Assembly: GCA_029891385.1 (NCBI GenBank) | Contig: CM057233.1 | Location: 25,590,150 to 25,654,149, forward strand | Length of the DNA: 64,000 bases | Direction of reading: 5' to 3' | From: Erythroxylum novogranatense | Lineage: Eukaryota > Streptophyta > Magnoliopsida > Malpighiales > Erythroxylaceae | Shown: positions 1 to 13,383 of the stretch, in pieces | Numbering within the stretch: the first letter of the stretch is position 1 | Layout of the letters: each line of letters opens with the position of its first letter | Translations under genes and position numbers: made by a program | Notes under the pieces: model-generated | The model's database searches: none | What the model was told of the DNA's origin: nothing | What the model saw: the letters and a program-made list of their open reading frames with translations, nothing else

Positions 1-1833
1 ATAACTCCCGTAATCGAGCCTTAAGCTCCCTCGCCCACCGGTGCCATCCTATATGGAGGAATAGATATAGAGCTGTACTGAACGAGGTCTATCCTAAACT
101 CGCCTCCCGATCCCAGAGCAAACCCAGAACTCATCGGGAACACATCCTAAACTCCCGATCACAGGACATCCTCTAATCTCTTCAACTCTAGAATCGATCA
201 CATGGGCCAAATAGGCCTCACATCCTCTCGATCAATCTCGTGGCAATCATAAAAGAAATCATCCTACTGCATCGCCGACTAATACCTCAAAAACGCCTCT
301 ACCGACCAGAGATTCCAACACAACCTCCTTGGTATAACAATCCATCACAAATTCTACGGGCGTAGTCACCCATACCTAGATCACATCAATCTCTCTCAAG
401 GATAGCACTACGAGATCTGCACTCAACTCGCTCGATCAATCACTATCACACATCCCTCATGCATCTTCTCCCAACACTGTCAGATTTCACCTAGAGGTGT
501 ACTCACCCCAGCCCACACCGCAATCTCTTTATCACAATGTAATCTACATGCCACACGCGTGTAATAAATGAATGAGTGGATCCAGATCCATCAATGCATA
601 TGCTTCAAAACCAAATTAGAAGCATACCAGAATAACATCCGAGACTCGAGCCTCCCGCCGAGTCAAGATAGACTCCGCCGGGACCGCCGCTCACGCTTCC
701 GTCCCTCGATCTCACCATCGATCCTCTCGCTCGCCTCGGCCTCGCCTCGGCCTCAACCTCGATCCACCTCCACGGCTCACTTTGCACGTGGTCGTGACTG
801 CCAGATCACCACATAGCAGATCGGGCCTCCACAAGGAAAGGACACTTTGAGCCGGTGGTCTATTGAACCACACTGAGACAAGCTCCAGAGCCTCCAAAGA
901 CTTCCACTATGCCTCCTCTCGCAGAACTCACACATGGGATACTCGTCCCCAGCCTCTAGCACCACTACGGCCGCCATCAAACCAGACCGAGAAAATCCTC
1001 GCTTAAACTGCTCGCTCGCCGCCAGATTTAACTGAAAGTCCCGGTTACGCCTTACTAGATCCTCTACTCATCGCCTCGACTCACCGCTTCTTTTGCCATT
1101 TGGGCCCCTGACCAGACTCAACTGCTCGTCTCTCGGTCGTCAACTCTCACCGCAACGCCTCAATCGAATAAAGGAATCCATATCCGCTCAAGCAATGGAA
1201 CGGATCTCAAAATTGAGTCCACCTCAAACTTCCTCGTGATCCGCTGACTGCTTACCACGTAAGAGGCATATCCCACTAACTCATTAAATCGAACCTCATA
1301 ATCGCCATCGACATCTCGCCTCGCCTCACTCAAGAAATTCTCAGATCTTCATCTCTAGATAATCCTGGGCATGAAATTATCTCTCAATGCCCGCAGAAAT
1401 CATCCCAAGTCAATAACAGGCCTCGAAGAACCGCCTAATGCCTTCCATCAACTAAGCCGGACCTCAAGCAATGACATCAAGATAGTCAAAACGCCCTCTC
1501 GCATCACAAGTCATCTCGATCCAGACTCTCTCACCCTTCTAACCATCCTCACCTCCGCAGGCTCAGATCGCCATGTGGTCAACCGCCGCCCAAGTAATTT
1601 ATCGAACCTCCGCCCCGCCTCACGGAACTCGGGAGGCAACTCATCGAATGAGGCATGGGGACTCTCTACTAGCTCCCACGGATCCTAGGTCACTGGTCGA
1701 TCCACTTGATCCCCAAGAACGGATGACCTACAACACATAAGAATTCGATCAATTACCACTTTTTTTTCAGACCAAATTCAGCCTAAAACACACTATGCCC
1801 AAAAGATGCCAAACCATGCTTTGATACCACCTA
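1..1833 (-). pseudogene. Gypsy-1 gag-protease region, contig 1 copy (partial)
   Basis: This is the upstream internal part of a Ty3/gypsy element read on the minus strand, cut by the contig start. It is collinear with 29720-31583. From right to left it holds a gag region (about 1700-800), a CCHC-knuckle area, and the retroviral-type aspartic protease site near 565-600, where the other copy reads LMDPGSTHSF. Gag would package the RNA and the protease would process the polyprotein. The frame is broken by many small indels and substitutions, much denser than in the contig 2 copy. Family assignment rests on the contig 2 copy. I see no open gag frame here. Confidence 0.8.
1815..1831 (-). other. Primer binding site of Gypsy-1, contig 1 copy
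   Basis: On the minus strand the sequence reads GGTATCAAAGCATG just inside the LTR edge, close to TGGTATCAGAGC, the complement of the 3' end of initiator methionine tRNA. It primes minus-strand DNA synthesis in most plant LTR retrotransposons. Its place fixes the transcriptional direction of the element as leftward. Confidence 0.75.
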
Positions 1834-3764
1834 TCGTAGCGCCTCACCGCAGGTACACATTGGGACGCCTGTGGTCGCTCCGACGATATCCCACGATAAG
1901 GAAGTGCTACTACTTAAAACAATCTCTAAACACTCGTGATGGCATCAATACACTAAATTCCACAATATGAAAATCATCAAATTTAAAACCATAATAATCA
2001 TTCATTTATAACATCAATCCCAAAATATAGACTCACCTATCGCTCCTCATGACTAAATACATCTCAAAGGAAACCGATACAAACGCTCATACTAAGTCAT
2101 CCCAAAACAATGTTCCTAAAAGAAGTCACCCCAATGACCGACCTATGATCCATCACGCCTCGATCACTTAACACTCACCGCAGAAACGCTCATCCCGGAG
2201 CTAGAGTCCCACCGACGTCGTCTCAGTAAAATATATTGCAATGTTGGGTGAGTTTATGAACTCAATGAGAAACCATCATTGATGGTTCATCCAACACATG
2301 CATATACATATACTATATCTCAAATTACGCTTTAACGCTTTATAAATACTATTCACAATTTACACATTATATTATATCACACTTAATATCACAATGCGCA
2401 CTTTACACTGTCACATAATTCTCACATTACACTTCACAATTTACACAATTACAATATCACATATCAATCCACATTTTTCAGATGTCACTCGTGATTCTCC
2501 ATCACCCTATACACTGTGATGCATATGTATGCAAAGTCTCTTGTTATGACATTGTTGTGACTGAGCATTTATATTCACATTTTGGCAAGTAGGAGAGCCC
2601 TCGTGGTATGCACTCACGCCCACTCACTTTAGGGATGGAGAGCCCTCCTGGTATGACTATTCCTTTCACAATGATCACAATTTAGGCAAGTAGAGAGCCC
2701 CTGGTATGCACTACTCGCCAATTTGGCTCTAGGCCCTCTCATCGATAATCGAGCTCAAAGCTCAATCACTGTGGTTTCTAGTCACAACGGTAAATTTTAT
2801 CACCATATCATGCTAGGCATGCACTCACACTTACACAAATACTAGCACATTTATCTCACTTCACTCACTGTCACAATCAGAGCTCTTATTCACAATTATA
2901 TACATTGATTCTCATTCACATGAATTCACATTTATGTAGATCACACTTGGTACAATCACTAACACTTATCGTGATTTAGCTCATTCACTTCACATGTATA
3001 TCACTCACCTTTACACTTAATTTATACATATTCACAAAGACATATAATCACTTAAAAGTCGAGGAACCAACTAGGTTACTCACCTATAACTTTCGAGCTA
3101 CTGCCTGGAAGTCCCTGCAATATCCGTGGTCTGACGATCCAACGGAGCCTCTAAAACAATCAAACAATTTCTCATCACTAGTGCTCAATTAAAGATATTC
3201 AATAATGCACATGTCTTTAATTCAAACTCAGATGATGCATGTTCATGATTCTACCGCACTAAACCCAATTCGCTATCGCCACTTTACAACCAAAATTCAC
3301 TATTCACTAGGTCAATAGCATTCCCTTTAATTCAATTTCACTTACTCAAACTCTAATCATACTCCGCTAGTTACAACGTAACTCTTTCGTCACATTAAAC
3401 TATAATGGACTCTCTTTCGATACTTGCAATCCCGTAAATCAAAATTCAAACTCTCAATCTTTATCACAATGATAGACCTCTTTCTAGTTCATAACGAATC
3501 AAGTATCACCTTAATTGGAATACCATAGACCAAGATATCATCACATCATCAAACATGTTCAAGAAACATCTAGTTCATGTTCCTCCACCAATACCCTTAC
3601 TTTGACTCACTTAATCATTTCCAATTTAATACTAAAACCCAAAATTGTTTGTGGAGAGATTAAGAAATGTGTTAGAATCCAATGCTTCAAGAATCAGGTC
3701 ATTTGGAGTTCTATAACTCAAGTTATCCTCAAAACACCGATCTATGCATGCATCGCTTTCCTTC

Positions 3765-3955
3765 CATTCGATTTTGCTTCACCGGTTTTCGCTTCAGCTG
3801 ATTTTTGCTTCAGCTGATTTTCGCTTCAGCTGATTTTTGCTTCAGCTGATTTTTGCTTCAGCTGGTTTTCCTTCAGCTGGTTTTCGCTTCAAATTGGTTT
3901 TCGCTTCACCTGATTTTTCCTTCCTTCCCATTTTGCTTCACTTGATTTTTTTCCG
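3765..3955. repeat. CAGCTG minisatellite in Gypsy-1 LTR, contig 1 copy
   Basis: About ten head-to-tail units of 15-16 bases of the form TTTTCGCTTCAGCTGA, alternating TTTTT-G and TTTTC-G spacers. The outer units decay to CACCTG or AATTG versions. The same array occurs in both other Gypsy-1 LTR copies. Confidence 0.85.
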
Positions 3956-3960
3956 CCCTG

Positions 3961-4382
3961 AACATGTCCACTTATATAGATCATATCTTTGACTGATATC
4001 CAAATTGGACAAACTTGACATCTATCTCATAGAGAAAAGAAAGATCTACAACTTTCAAGAAGGAAATTTTGTCTAAATCTATCGATATCACGTCCATATC
4101 GTCTGCTTTTGCTTCAGTTGATTTTCCTTGGTGATTTTCGCTTCAATTGATTTTCCTTTCACCTGGTTTCGCTCGTAACATGTCCACTTATATAGATCAT
4201 ATATTTTGACTCCAATATCCAAATTGGACAAACTTGACATCTATCTCATAGAGAAAAGAAAGATCTACAACTTTCAAGAAGGAAATTTTGTCTAAATCTA
4301 TCGATATCACGTCCATATCGCTCGCTTTTGTTTCAGCTGATTTTCCTTCAATGATTTTCGCTTCACCTGATTTTCCTTTCAG
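3961..4382. repeat. 216-bp tandem duplication in Gypsy-1 LTR, contig 1 copy
   Basis: Two adjacent copies starting with AACATGTCCACTTATATAG at 3961 and 4177. Each ends in a decayed part of the CAGCTG minisatellite. The same duplication is in the two contig 2 LTRs, so it predates this insertion. Confidence 0.85.
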
Positions 4383-5292
4383 ACATATCACCGAACACTA
4401 AAAGTTTTCTCAACCACTCATTTAACACTATAACAGAATTTATTCCTCCCCAACTACCCAGGATTTATGAACAAACACATGAAATACATCTTTTCATGAA
4501 AACGATGTAAATCTCTCAACTTTATTTCATAAATCTCTAATGTTAAGGGGGTTTCTAACACTTACTGCTGAGAACTCAAACAGATCTTCAAGCTCTAAAC
4601 TCCACACGAAAAGATCAGCTTATGGATTCTCCTTAGAGTCGACAACACCAAAGGTAGAGAAAGATTGGTGAAAGAAAGAAAGAACACCAAAGTCCCTTAG
4701 AAGATAATTTGGGTAGAAAGCTCTATGTCTCCGAGAGAAAAGTTTTGAAGAAAATGAATAAAGAAGGCTTGGACAAGACTTAACCCATCAGCCCTCAAGG
4801 AATAGTGACCACCTACTCCTAGCTAGGTACAAAGTCCAAGTACACATGTCACTTTCTTAATGAATAAACTATAACTTAGTTACTTTTGAACTAACTCCAT
4901 TTAGTTCTCCCTTCCAATATAATCAAACTATCTCCAACACTTCATTTAATTAATTCTTGCTCCCAACTATAAATATATCTTCCAATACACCATAAATTTA
5001 CCAGCATATACAAATACAATAATTTCACCAAAATTCATAATCGCAAGATTTCATTAACCCAATTATTTCAACATTTTAAATAATCACAATTCACAAAATC
5101 ATCTCAATTTCACTTTTCCAAACACAATCACTATCAAATGCCGAACAATCATGAATACATGTCACTATGTATATGCATGTGCAAAATGATCTATCTCTAA
5201 AATCAGAGGCCACAAAACACTCGATCACAAATTAAGCACTAACAACTCTACACTCATAACACGATGCTCATCGTGACAGAACGGATGCTACA

Positions 5293-6084
5293 CGCCTTAT
5301 CTTTCTCGAAATGAAAGATAATTCGCCATCTTCATCACTTGACTCGATTCGATTGATTTGAGTTATCATCCTTGATTCTTCAATCTTCAATGCTTTCATG
5401 ACTTCCTCCTTCTATGAGTCTTATGATCTTTTGTCCGCCTTCAAGGTTATTGACTTGTCTCTTTGGCTTGTCTTCGCCATTGAGTTCCACTTCATGAATC
5501 TTCAAGGATCCCAACAACTCATCTAGCTTCAACACGCCAAGTCTTTGGCTTCTTACATCGTAGTAACTTTAGGTCTCCATCTTCTAACATGGTCTTGGTT
5601 ATTGTATGTCCTTCCAAGAGTTTTTAATCCATTGACAATTGTTTGAAATCTACCAAACATTTGATCAATAGATTCTTCATCTTCCATCATGAAAAGTTCA
5701 TATTGATGTACAAGAATATTTATCTTGGATTCCTTAACTTGACTTGTGCCTTCATGAGCAATGGACAATGTGTCCCACATCTCTTTGCAGTGTCGCAACC
5801 ATGCACTTTGTCGACTCGCTTCGCTTAGGCACACGTTAAGAAAAATTTTGCCTTTGAATTCAGCTTGTATTCTTGCTTTCGATCACCGCCCATCTGCTTC
5901 GTGGAATAGAACCGCTTCTTCATCTACAGTATATAGGTCCGTTTCTATTACGCCCCAAAGGTCTACATGTAGATTCGATGAATAACCGCATCCTATCTTA
6001 CCAGTAATGATAGTCTTCTCCGTTGAATGCTGGAGGTCTAGTGACTGAGGCACCTTCAGCGATGTATACATGTGACTCCGCCAT
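5293..6084 (-). pseudogene. Copia-A (Sirevirus-type) gag N-terminal part, contig 1 copy
   Basis: Minus-strand relic of a Ty1/copia gag of the UBN2/Sirevirus type. A readable piece (5553-5834) contains EMWDTLSIAHEGTSQVKESK, the conserved gag core; the start codon is at 6084-6082, reading MASHMYTS after correction against the contig 2 copy. The frame is broken several times between there and the core. Gag would form the virus-like particle. The gene stops at 5293 where the Gypsy-1 LTR abuts; the rest lies on the far side of Gypsy-1, visible only in contig 2. Confidence 0.8.
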
Positions 6085-6126
6085 TATCTTTAATCCACAC
6101 TTCGCCAAAGTGATTCTTGGATACCA

Positions 6127-6139
6127 GGCTCTGATACCA
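6127..6139 (-). other. Primer binding site of Copia-A, contig 1 copy
   Basis: Reads TGGTATCAGAGCC on the minus strand, an exact match to the initiator methionine tRNA primer site, two bases inside the LTR edge. The contig 2 copy (35893-35909) has lost one base here. Confidence 0.85.
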
Positions 6140-6141
6140 AT

Positions 6142-7016
6142 TGAAGTGAATCACACGTTAATACAACACTTACAAATACATAGAGAATGCACGGTAAGGG
6201 GGTTGAATGTGTATTCCCCTTTTTTAATATCTTTTTCAGAATTACTTGTTAGAAATAAAATTCTTTACAGAATCTTTATTAATCCTGATTGATCAAACTT
6301 TTCAATGCTAAGTATATGAATAGTAAGTAATGATCAACTTTGAGGCAAGATAAAGATAAAGAGTAAGAGTAGTAGACACGCAGATTTATCCTGGTTCACC
6401 CCAAACTGTGGGCTACGTCCAGTCCTCATAGTTTCTTCCGAGATTTCACTATCTCTTCAAGTGTTACAAGATTCTTCACTTAGCCTCTTCGTGTCTCTAC
6501 AACCAGATTCTTTCACACTTAGCCTCCGCAGCTATTTGTACAACTTTTTCTCGTAAAAATATTTGAACACTTTGTTATAAGAAGATAGCGCCACTAATTC
6601 AGACTTGATCACTTTTTCACTTTTGTAATTTTTCTAACATCACCGCCTCTTCAGCTTTTGACTTCGACTTGATTTATAGCCTTCTGCCTCTAATCGCTTC
6701 TTTGATTCTTGAATTCAATCTTTAATCTTTAAAGAAACGTTAATCGCTTGAGTTTTGTAACTAACTCGAACCGACTTTGCGCCTGCTTTCTTTTCGCTTC
6801 GCCCGCTTTGCTTTTGTCCGTGTTCTGCTCTGCTTTTTTCAACTTCATCTGTGTTTAACTTTTATCAACTTCATCCGTGTTCGACCGCTTGCAACTTGCT
6901 TGTCTCTCGACTTCGCTCGTGTTCGAGTTCGCTCTATGTCTGCTTTTGTTTATCTTGTATATGATCTCTTTCATATACATCAAAATCATTTTTATGTAAA
7001 GTCATTCGACTTAACA
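6142..7016 (-). mobile_element. Copia-A 5' LTR, contig 1 copy
   Basis: LTR of about 0.88 kb in minus orientation. The edge next to the primer site reads TGAAGTGAATCACACG in plus sense; the outer edge is placed at ACTTAACA (7016) by its TG..CA ends and is less certain. It holds the TGGTTCACCCCAAACTGTGG block seen in Sirevirus LTRs. It matches 35910-36805. Confidence 0.75.
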
Positions 7017-7621
7017 AATTGAACATCATTTTCTTCATAAGAAATCTAGCCAAAGACCTCTAGTTTAATTCAAACTAAAAATCATCTCAATATCATAATT
7101 ATAGAAGAAGTTATGGTTAAATCATTGAAACATACTCAAATCAAATTTTCCAGATTATCATCCTAACTCTTCTCCTACCTCATCCACACCATTTCCTCAC
7201 CTATAACCACTCAATTTACTCAAGATTTCAACCACAACTAAGTTAAAGCCTCTACTTGAACATTAACCTACAATATAGCATCAACATGTACTTAATTCTT
7301 CATACTTTTCCTACACTCTTCCAAACATCAATTCATTCCAATTTTCAGTTCCAATACATCTCTAACTCTCATTCTTCATATTCTATATCTTTCATTAATA
7401 ATCAATAAAAACAAGAAATTCACACACCCATATACCCAAAACACAATTTCCATGGAATTAATTGTAAATAACATCACAAATGATTTATGTAACTACAAAC
7501 CCATGATATTAGACACAATTCTTACCTAATTAAGCTTCCAAATCTTCCAATCTTCAAAATTGTCACAAACTCTCTAACTTCCACTACCATTCACGATCAT
7601 CATCATCTGAGGGGGGGTAGA
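7017..7621 (-). mobile_element. Gypsy-3 LTR fragment, contig 1 copy
   Basis: About 600 bases of C-rich (plus sense) AT-rich DNA without coding signs, matching 36806-37410. Its style and its continuation at 54505-55212 suggest the middle of a minus-strand gypsy LTR interrupted by two copia insertions. The last five bases, GTAGA (7617-7621), are the left target duplication of Copia-B. Confidence 0.5.
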
Positions 7622-9038
7622 TGTTGAGTTATGTAAATATAGTGCCCTCGAAAGCAAGTGTATTTACATGTAACTTTATCTTCTTCGCCATGCTTTGTAA
7701 TGAAAATATTTATTATTAATAAAACAAAAGAGTTTGGTTTTATCTGTATGAGCATTATATATCTGGTCATAAGGTACCAAGATTCATTTGTAAGTAATAT
7801 ACATATACATAGAGATGTATGGGAAACATGTATATTATTAGAATCAATTAATTGATTCACGCTGAATAATCTGTTGGTCGCTTGATTATGGTTTAGATCA
7901 GTAGTGTTGCGATTTATCTCCATATAAGTAAAGGAGTTTACTTAAAGGGAATGATGAGTTTCATATCAAGATAGTAGTAGATCATCGATAATGGCACTAT
8001 TAAATGAATCGAATCAAGTATGTTTTCAAGAATAAAGTGGGTCGTTACTTTAATCTTAAAACATACAACTTAAGCATTCGCTTATTACGAACCACAATTC
8101 ATGAGTGGTGAACTCATACGTGTTTCATTATAATTTTGATATGATCGAAATGGATTTTTACAGGTATTAATCCAAAGGTTCCATGTTGGAATTATTAATT
8201 GAAACATGTATCGTGAACATTCACTCAAATAAAGAGTTTATAAGGTTATCATCTCTTCTAGATGTTTTAAGGAGATTTGGTGATTAAACTGGCGCCAGAG
8301 TTTGATGGACTAGCTACCATCAAGTCTTAACACTAAGATGAGATCTTATGTGTTAATCACCATATAAAGTAAAATGAGAGATCTATATGAAAATCAACAT
8401 AAGTGGCAAATGGTAATTTTACCCTTGTTATGGATGGCTATAATAAGGTTCTAAATAGGTTTGCAATTGACATATTCTCATAATATTTAATAATTCAAGA
8501 GTTTAACTAATTGTCTTTAGTGGAATGACATTTAGTTAATAAGCTAGAATTAAGTCCAATGAGATTCAATTATTTCGGGCTTATCGGAGCTCAATTATCA
8601 AAGTCCAATAAGATTCCCACTTGGCTTTAAGGAAGGTTATCAAGCTAAGTAAGAAGTAGTTTGGAGGCTTTAGAAGTCCATAATTGAATGATAGGCTTAT
8701 ACTAATTAATGGTTAATTGGAAGCCAATATGTTCATTTAGAAATGGGTTTGTTTTGCTTAATGTAATTTATTAGATTAATTATATTAAAACAATTTTTTA
8801 AATGGAGAAGAAGCAATTTTGAAATTGTGTTAGGTTAGATGTAACCACACATTTGACATTAAAATACTAAATAAAGATGATCTTTATTATGGTTCATCAT
8901 TATTAAATGGAGTTATGAACTTACCATTAAATGGTTTAATGGTTGGCTTTTAATGTTGGTATGTAACCTATTTGCTTTCATTAGATTAAAGATGAAAGAT
9001 GTGCATTAGATGGACCATCTTCCTTTTTCTTCTTGCCA
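7622..9038 (-). mobile_element. Copia-B downstream LTR, contig 1 copy
   Basis: LTR-like segment of 1.42 kb matching 37411-38848. Plus-sense ends are TGTTG(G)AG and TTGCCA, so the minus-strand LTR starts TGGCAAG right after the purine tract. No coding content is visible. Confidence 0.7.
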
Positions 9039-9053
9039 TATCTCCCATTTGCC

Positions 9054-11131
9054 CTAAAGTAAGTTTGACATATCCTTCATTCTCATCCCTTCTAAGTGAC
9101 CTCAAAGCTCTTTTCGAAATAATGTCTTTGCGAACGGATCGCAAGGTTTTGCTCAGAGAATCTTTACCACATCCACTTCTCCACGCTGTATTATCTCCCT
9201 TATGAGATGATACTTTCGCTGAATGTGTTTGGCGGCTTTGTGGTTCCGAGGTTCTTTAGAATTAGCCACCGCCCACTATTATCACAATAAAGTGTAATGG
9301 CTTTTTCCGCCTCCGAACTACCTCCAAATCATTTAGAACTTCCGAGCCAGATCGCTTCCTTTCACGCTTCACAAGCAAGCAACATACTCACCTCCATAGT
9401 CTAATCAAGCAATACAAGATTGCTTGACACTCCTCCAAACTATGGCTCCACCTCCTAAAGTAATATAGAACCGTAAGTTGATTTCCTTCAATCAACATCC
9501 ATTGGAAATTAGAATCTGTGATATCCCGTCGGAATAAGATTACTTCAGAGTAAATAAGCATTAAGTTCTTCGCCCCTACGAAGATACTTTAAGTATACAC
9601 TTAACCGCAGTCCAATGTTTCATTCTCGATTGGACTGAAATCGCCATCATCCCATCACAGTAATGAGATATCCGGTCTAGCACAAGATTGCAAACATCAA
9701 ACTACCAACCGCCAAGCATATGGAATGTTACGCATGCTCAACCTCCTCTTCGGTTTTAGGTGCTTGTTTTTTGAAAGTTTGATTCCATGTCTAGTAGGAG
9801 TGAAACCTCTCGAATCTTGCATGGCTTAACTTATCGAGCATATTCTCAATGTAGGTTAGTCGAGACAAAACTATCTTCTTGTTCTTACGATCCCTTATAA
9901 GTTTGATCCCTAGAACATAGGTAGCCTCTCCCAAATCCTTCATTGAAAACTGCTCATTCACCATCCTTAACCGCAGATAACATTCCCACATCATTCCTAA
10001 TGAGCGTAATGTCATCAACATACGTGATTAGGAAAGTAACCTTACCTTCTTGTATTCTTTTGTAACAAAAGGCTCATCTAGGTTTTCAGATGAACCTATA
10101 GGTTTTGATAGCCTTATCAAACCTAATGTTTCAAGACCCAGATGTTGCTTAAGTCCATAAATGGACCTTGCAACTTGCAAACCTTATGCTCATTACCTAA
10201 CTCAATGAATCTTCTCGTGGGCCATATAAATGGTCTCCTCAAGATCTCCATTCGTAAATGCGGTCTTGACATCCATTTGCCATATTTCATAATCTAAATA
10301 GTCATATGGCCAAAAGAACTCGATGGACTTAAGCATGGCAACCGGAGAAAAGTCTCCTCGTAGTCTATACCCTCCTTTCGAGTATAGCCTTTAGCTACCA
10401 ATCTAGCTTTAAAGGTCTCTACCTTCCATCCCATCCCTTTTCCTTTGTAGATCCATTTACACCCTATGGTTTTTAGACACTCGGTGGTGATCTACAAGGA
10501 CCTGCACTTCATTAGTATACATAGAATCTATTTCGATTCCATTGCTCGAGCCATTTTCCTACATCAACATCATTAATAGCTGTGTATACGAACGGATCTA
10601 TTTCTTCTTAGTCCGAGATGGCAATTAAGCTTTCTCCTAAACCCAGATACCTATTCGGTTGTCTCACAACCTCCCATTACGCCTAGACACATCTTGATGT
10701 TCAGGTTGCACTTCCGATTCAACTCTTGAATCCATTTCGACATCTTGTTCACATATCCAAAACAACTTGGTTCGATGAAATTGCTAACTCCTTTAGTACT
10801 ACTTCACTTCTTCCTTTGTGATTTCTCACAAACTCTTCCTCTAAGAAGTTTGCATTTGTCTTACACAAATACCTTCCTATCATGAGGACTGTAAAAATAG
10901 TACTCGAGTTCTCGTAGATATCCTATAAACAAACATACTTGACCTTGGTTCCATCTTTGTGGATTCAGCTTTAGAACATGGGTCGGATGTTCTAAGTCCT
11001 CAAGTGCCTCAATGAAGGCACTCGCCAGTCCACAACTCCTATGTGTTTTAGGCACCGATTTGGATGGAGCAAAGTTAAGAAGATATGTTGCCGCTTATAT
11101 GGCATATCCCCGTAACCATTCCGAAGGCTAG
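9054..11131 (-). pseudogene. Copia-B integrase C-half, reverse transcriptase and RNase H, contig 1 copy
   Basis: Minus-strand Ty1/copia pol, collinear with 38864-40956. From right to left: the C-terminal half of the integrase core, a linker with THVLKLNP, the reverse transcriptase with an intact YVDD active-site motif near 10005-10020 and MKDLGEATYVLGIKLIRDRK just after it, then RNase H ending at the stop 9056-9054. Several frameshifts and stops separate the blocks, so no full protein can be made. Enzymes would copy the RNA to DNA and insert it. The right end is cut by the Gypsy-2 insertion at the GCTAG target site (11127-11131). Confidence 0.85.
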
Positions 11132-13214
11132 TGTTAGACCTTTAATTTTTTTCTTATGATCTTATTCAAGATGAATTGTGATAATTGTGATTTTGCCTTA
11201 GTTTGATTAAATTGTGTTGACCTTGTCTTTTTAGGAAGGGCCCAAGCCCTTTAGGGTTAAGAAGAGAATAAGAAAAGAATAGAAAGAAGAAAGAGAAGAA
11301 GAGAAACGCCGCTTATGGAGAGGAAGAGAGAAGAAGAAGAAGAGTTTACATTTCAGTGGTTTCACGATTTTAAAGCTTCAATCGGTAAGTTTTAGTCCTT
11401 TCTATCTTGTTTATGGTTCGATTAAACCTTAGATCGTGTGGATTCGTGGAGAATCGACGCTTAGGGTTTTGAGGGAAATTGGGAAAATCCTTAGATTGAT
11501 AATTTTAGGATGAATCAAGTTTAGAATGAGTTAGAATGGTAGTATAAGTCTTGATCTATGCCTTAAATATGTTGCATTTGAGTTTGGAACAGATTGGAAG
11601 TTGGGTTCTGCAGAATTGGTTCTGAGTCGAGTTCTCGACCTAGACGCCACGACGCATGTATGAACACGCCGCTTAACGAAGAAGGGAGCCACGCGACGCG
11701 TGTAAATAATTTTACGATTATTCATCGCGGAGTGTGAAATGTCAGACGCCGTGGATGTGCGGAGGAGACGTCATGACGCGGCGACGGTGGTTCATGGCGA
11801 GCCTTCGCTTCGCCATGGCGCCCTTCGTCATGACGATTTAGCATCCCTTCACATTGGCGAGGCCCCTTGTTTCTAAATTGAGATGTTTATATTGTTAGGG
11901 ATATCTTTTGGTGTAGATATTCGAATGAGGTGATCTTGGATTCGTTGCAGATCTAGAAATTAAGGACTACAAGTTGTATGAAGAAAGGAAATTGGAATTG
12001 TTTTGAAAGTTCAGAATTTCGATGGGAATCGGATGGAGACTTTTAATGCTTTACTTTTTCTTTTCGAGCTTTATTAAATAATTGCTATAGTTATTAATTG
12101 TGTGGAAACTTGGTTTATTATAGGAACTGTCGATTTGACCCAATCATGAGAGGAAGGACAGCGGTGAGTCCGACACTCGGCGATACTAGGTGGGTAATAT
12201 GTTTATCGTTATCAGGTGTATGGGCAATTGCATGATGTGTGCTTGCGTTATATGACATTATTTGTATTGAATTGCATGAGAGATGCTCAATATGCTTTGA
12301 TCATAATTATGCATGGATTAATGGGCCTTTATGGCAATGGAAAGAATGGAAATTATGATATGCTTTGAGTATGAATCGAATGGATTATGTGCTTTGTTTG
12401 GGCAAGAGAGTTACGGATGGAGTCACGTGCACGCTGACATTTTTGAAAGCCTTCTCCGGCCGCTCGCTTGTGGAAACGAGATCCTCGAGAAATCGGACTT
12501 GATGGATTACGGATTTACCTTCGGTTATCCGGATGGATTACTGGAACCTCGAGCCGCTTGTTTGTGCATACACGATCGATTTGATGAGCATAAGATATGA
12601 TGGATTTGATAGATTTGTTGCATAATGATTGATGCGATAAGAAATAGAAATTGCTTGACATATACCGATCGAATGTGAATTGAATTGATGAATTATGATT
12701 TGCTAGTGATATGTATATTATATATATATATATATATATTGCTTGAATGCGTGGTTCATGCCAATGGCTATAAACGATATGCCATCGAGCAAGTAGTTCA
12801 CACCCCATTACTCTCCCCTCCTCAAAAGCAGATCGAGATGATAGTTGACTTGGCGAGGCATCGAAACTTCCAAATAATTAGAGCTTTGCCTTAAGTTAGT
12901 AATTTAGATCGCCTCCGAGCATTTTATCATGGAGCATCTTTGTATTTTGAAATTTCATTTTACTTTGTATTACGCTGCATTTGAGAATATCTGCATTTCT
13001 TCGAATGAGAATGACTTATGTTTTATGAATTTGAGATATGGAAATGCATGCTGAGAATGCATGCGATGGTATGTATGAGTATATGTTTATGTATGTGTGA
13101 ATCGAATATGTTTTGATGGATGTTGGGATCGGTCCGACGGTATATGGAGCGCTCGACACCGGGCGACCCGAGGGCCCTCACCTCTGGATTCGGGCATCCG
13201 GGCCCGAGCCAACA
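11132..13214 (+). mobile_element. Gypsy-2 5' LTR, contig 1 copy
   Basis: LTR of 2,083 bases starting TGTTAGACC and ending GAGCCAACA. It matches 40957-43067. It holds the CpG-rich palindrome zone (about 11625-11850), an (AT)n run at 12717-12738 and the GTTTGGGCAAGAGAG block typical of this LTR group. The start is confirmed by the GCTAG duplication. Confidence 0.9.
12717..12740. repeat. (TA)n microsatellite in Gypsy-2 5' LTR, contig 1 copy
   Basis: An uninterrupted AT dinucleotide run of about 22 bases. The same site has different lengths in the other Gypsy-2 LTRs (42553-42578, 49484-49503). Confidence 0.85.
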
Positions 13215-13383
13215 TGTTTGCATCGTAACGCCTAGGTTTAGGTGTCCTCGCTAGAATGCATATAGATCGTGTGATATATGACGCATGTGTTGCATTAATT
13301 GATTTCATTACGTGACATGCATATCATGCATACATATAGATTGTCGATAGCTAATCCTTAGTGTTTACCTTTGAAGGAGTACG
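13215..13383 (+). other. Gypsy-2 leader with degraded primer binding site, contig 1 copy
   Basis: Untranslated leader between LTR and gag. The expected primer site, clear as TGGTATCAGAACGCC at 43072-43086, reads TTGCATCGTAACGCC here, a likely sequencing error. No other element is visible. Confidence 0.7.

Larger units (their letters stand above)
1834..5292 (-). mobile_element. Gypsy-1 5' LTR, contig 1 copy
   Basis: A 3.46-kb LTR in minus orientation, matching 31584-35041 and 23533-27010. Its left edge should read TGTAGCG but shows TCGTAGCG; the right edge reads GGATGCTACA, giving the short terminal inverted repeat TGTAGC/GCTACA. The five bases after it, CGCCT (5293-5297), equal those left of the element at 23528-23532, so this contig keeps the exact target duplication. 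Inside are thrice-repeated GGAGAGCCC blocks near 2590-2720, a CAGCTG minisatellite and a 216-bp tandem duplication. The LTR is unusually long for a plant gypsy element. Confidence 0.9.

Noticed and set aside
568..980. Short Arg/Pro-rich open frames near the contig start
   Set aside because: They are shadow frames of the broken Gypsy-1 gag-protease region.
1371..1688. 105-codon plus-strand frame
   Set aside because: Antisense to gag, Ser/Arg/Pro-rich as expected for a shadow frame, and not conserved in length at 31213-31491.
6777..7022. 81-codon plus-strand frame in the Copia-A LTR
   Set aside because: Antisense within an LTR, low complexity (Phe/Leu/Arg) and absent from the contig 2 copy.
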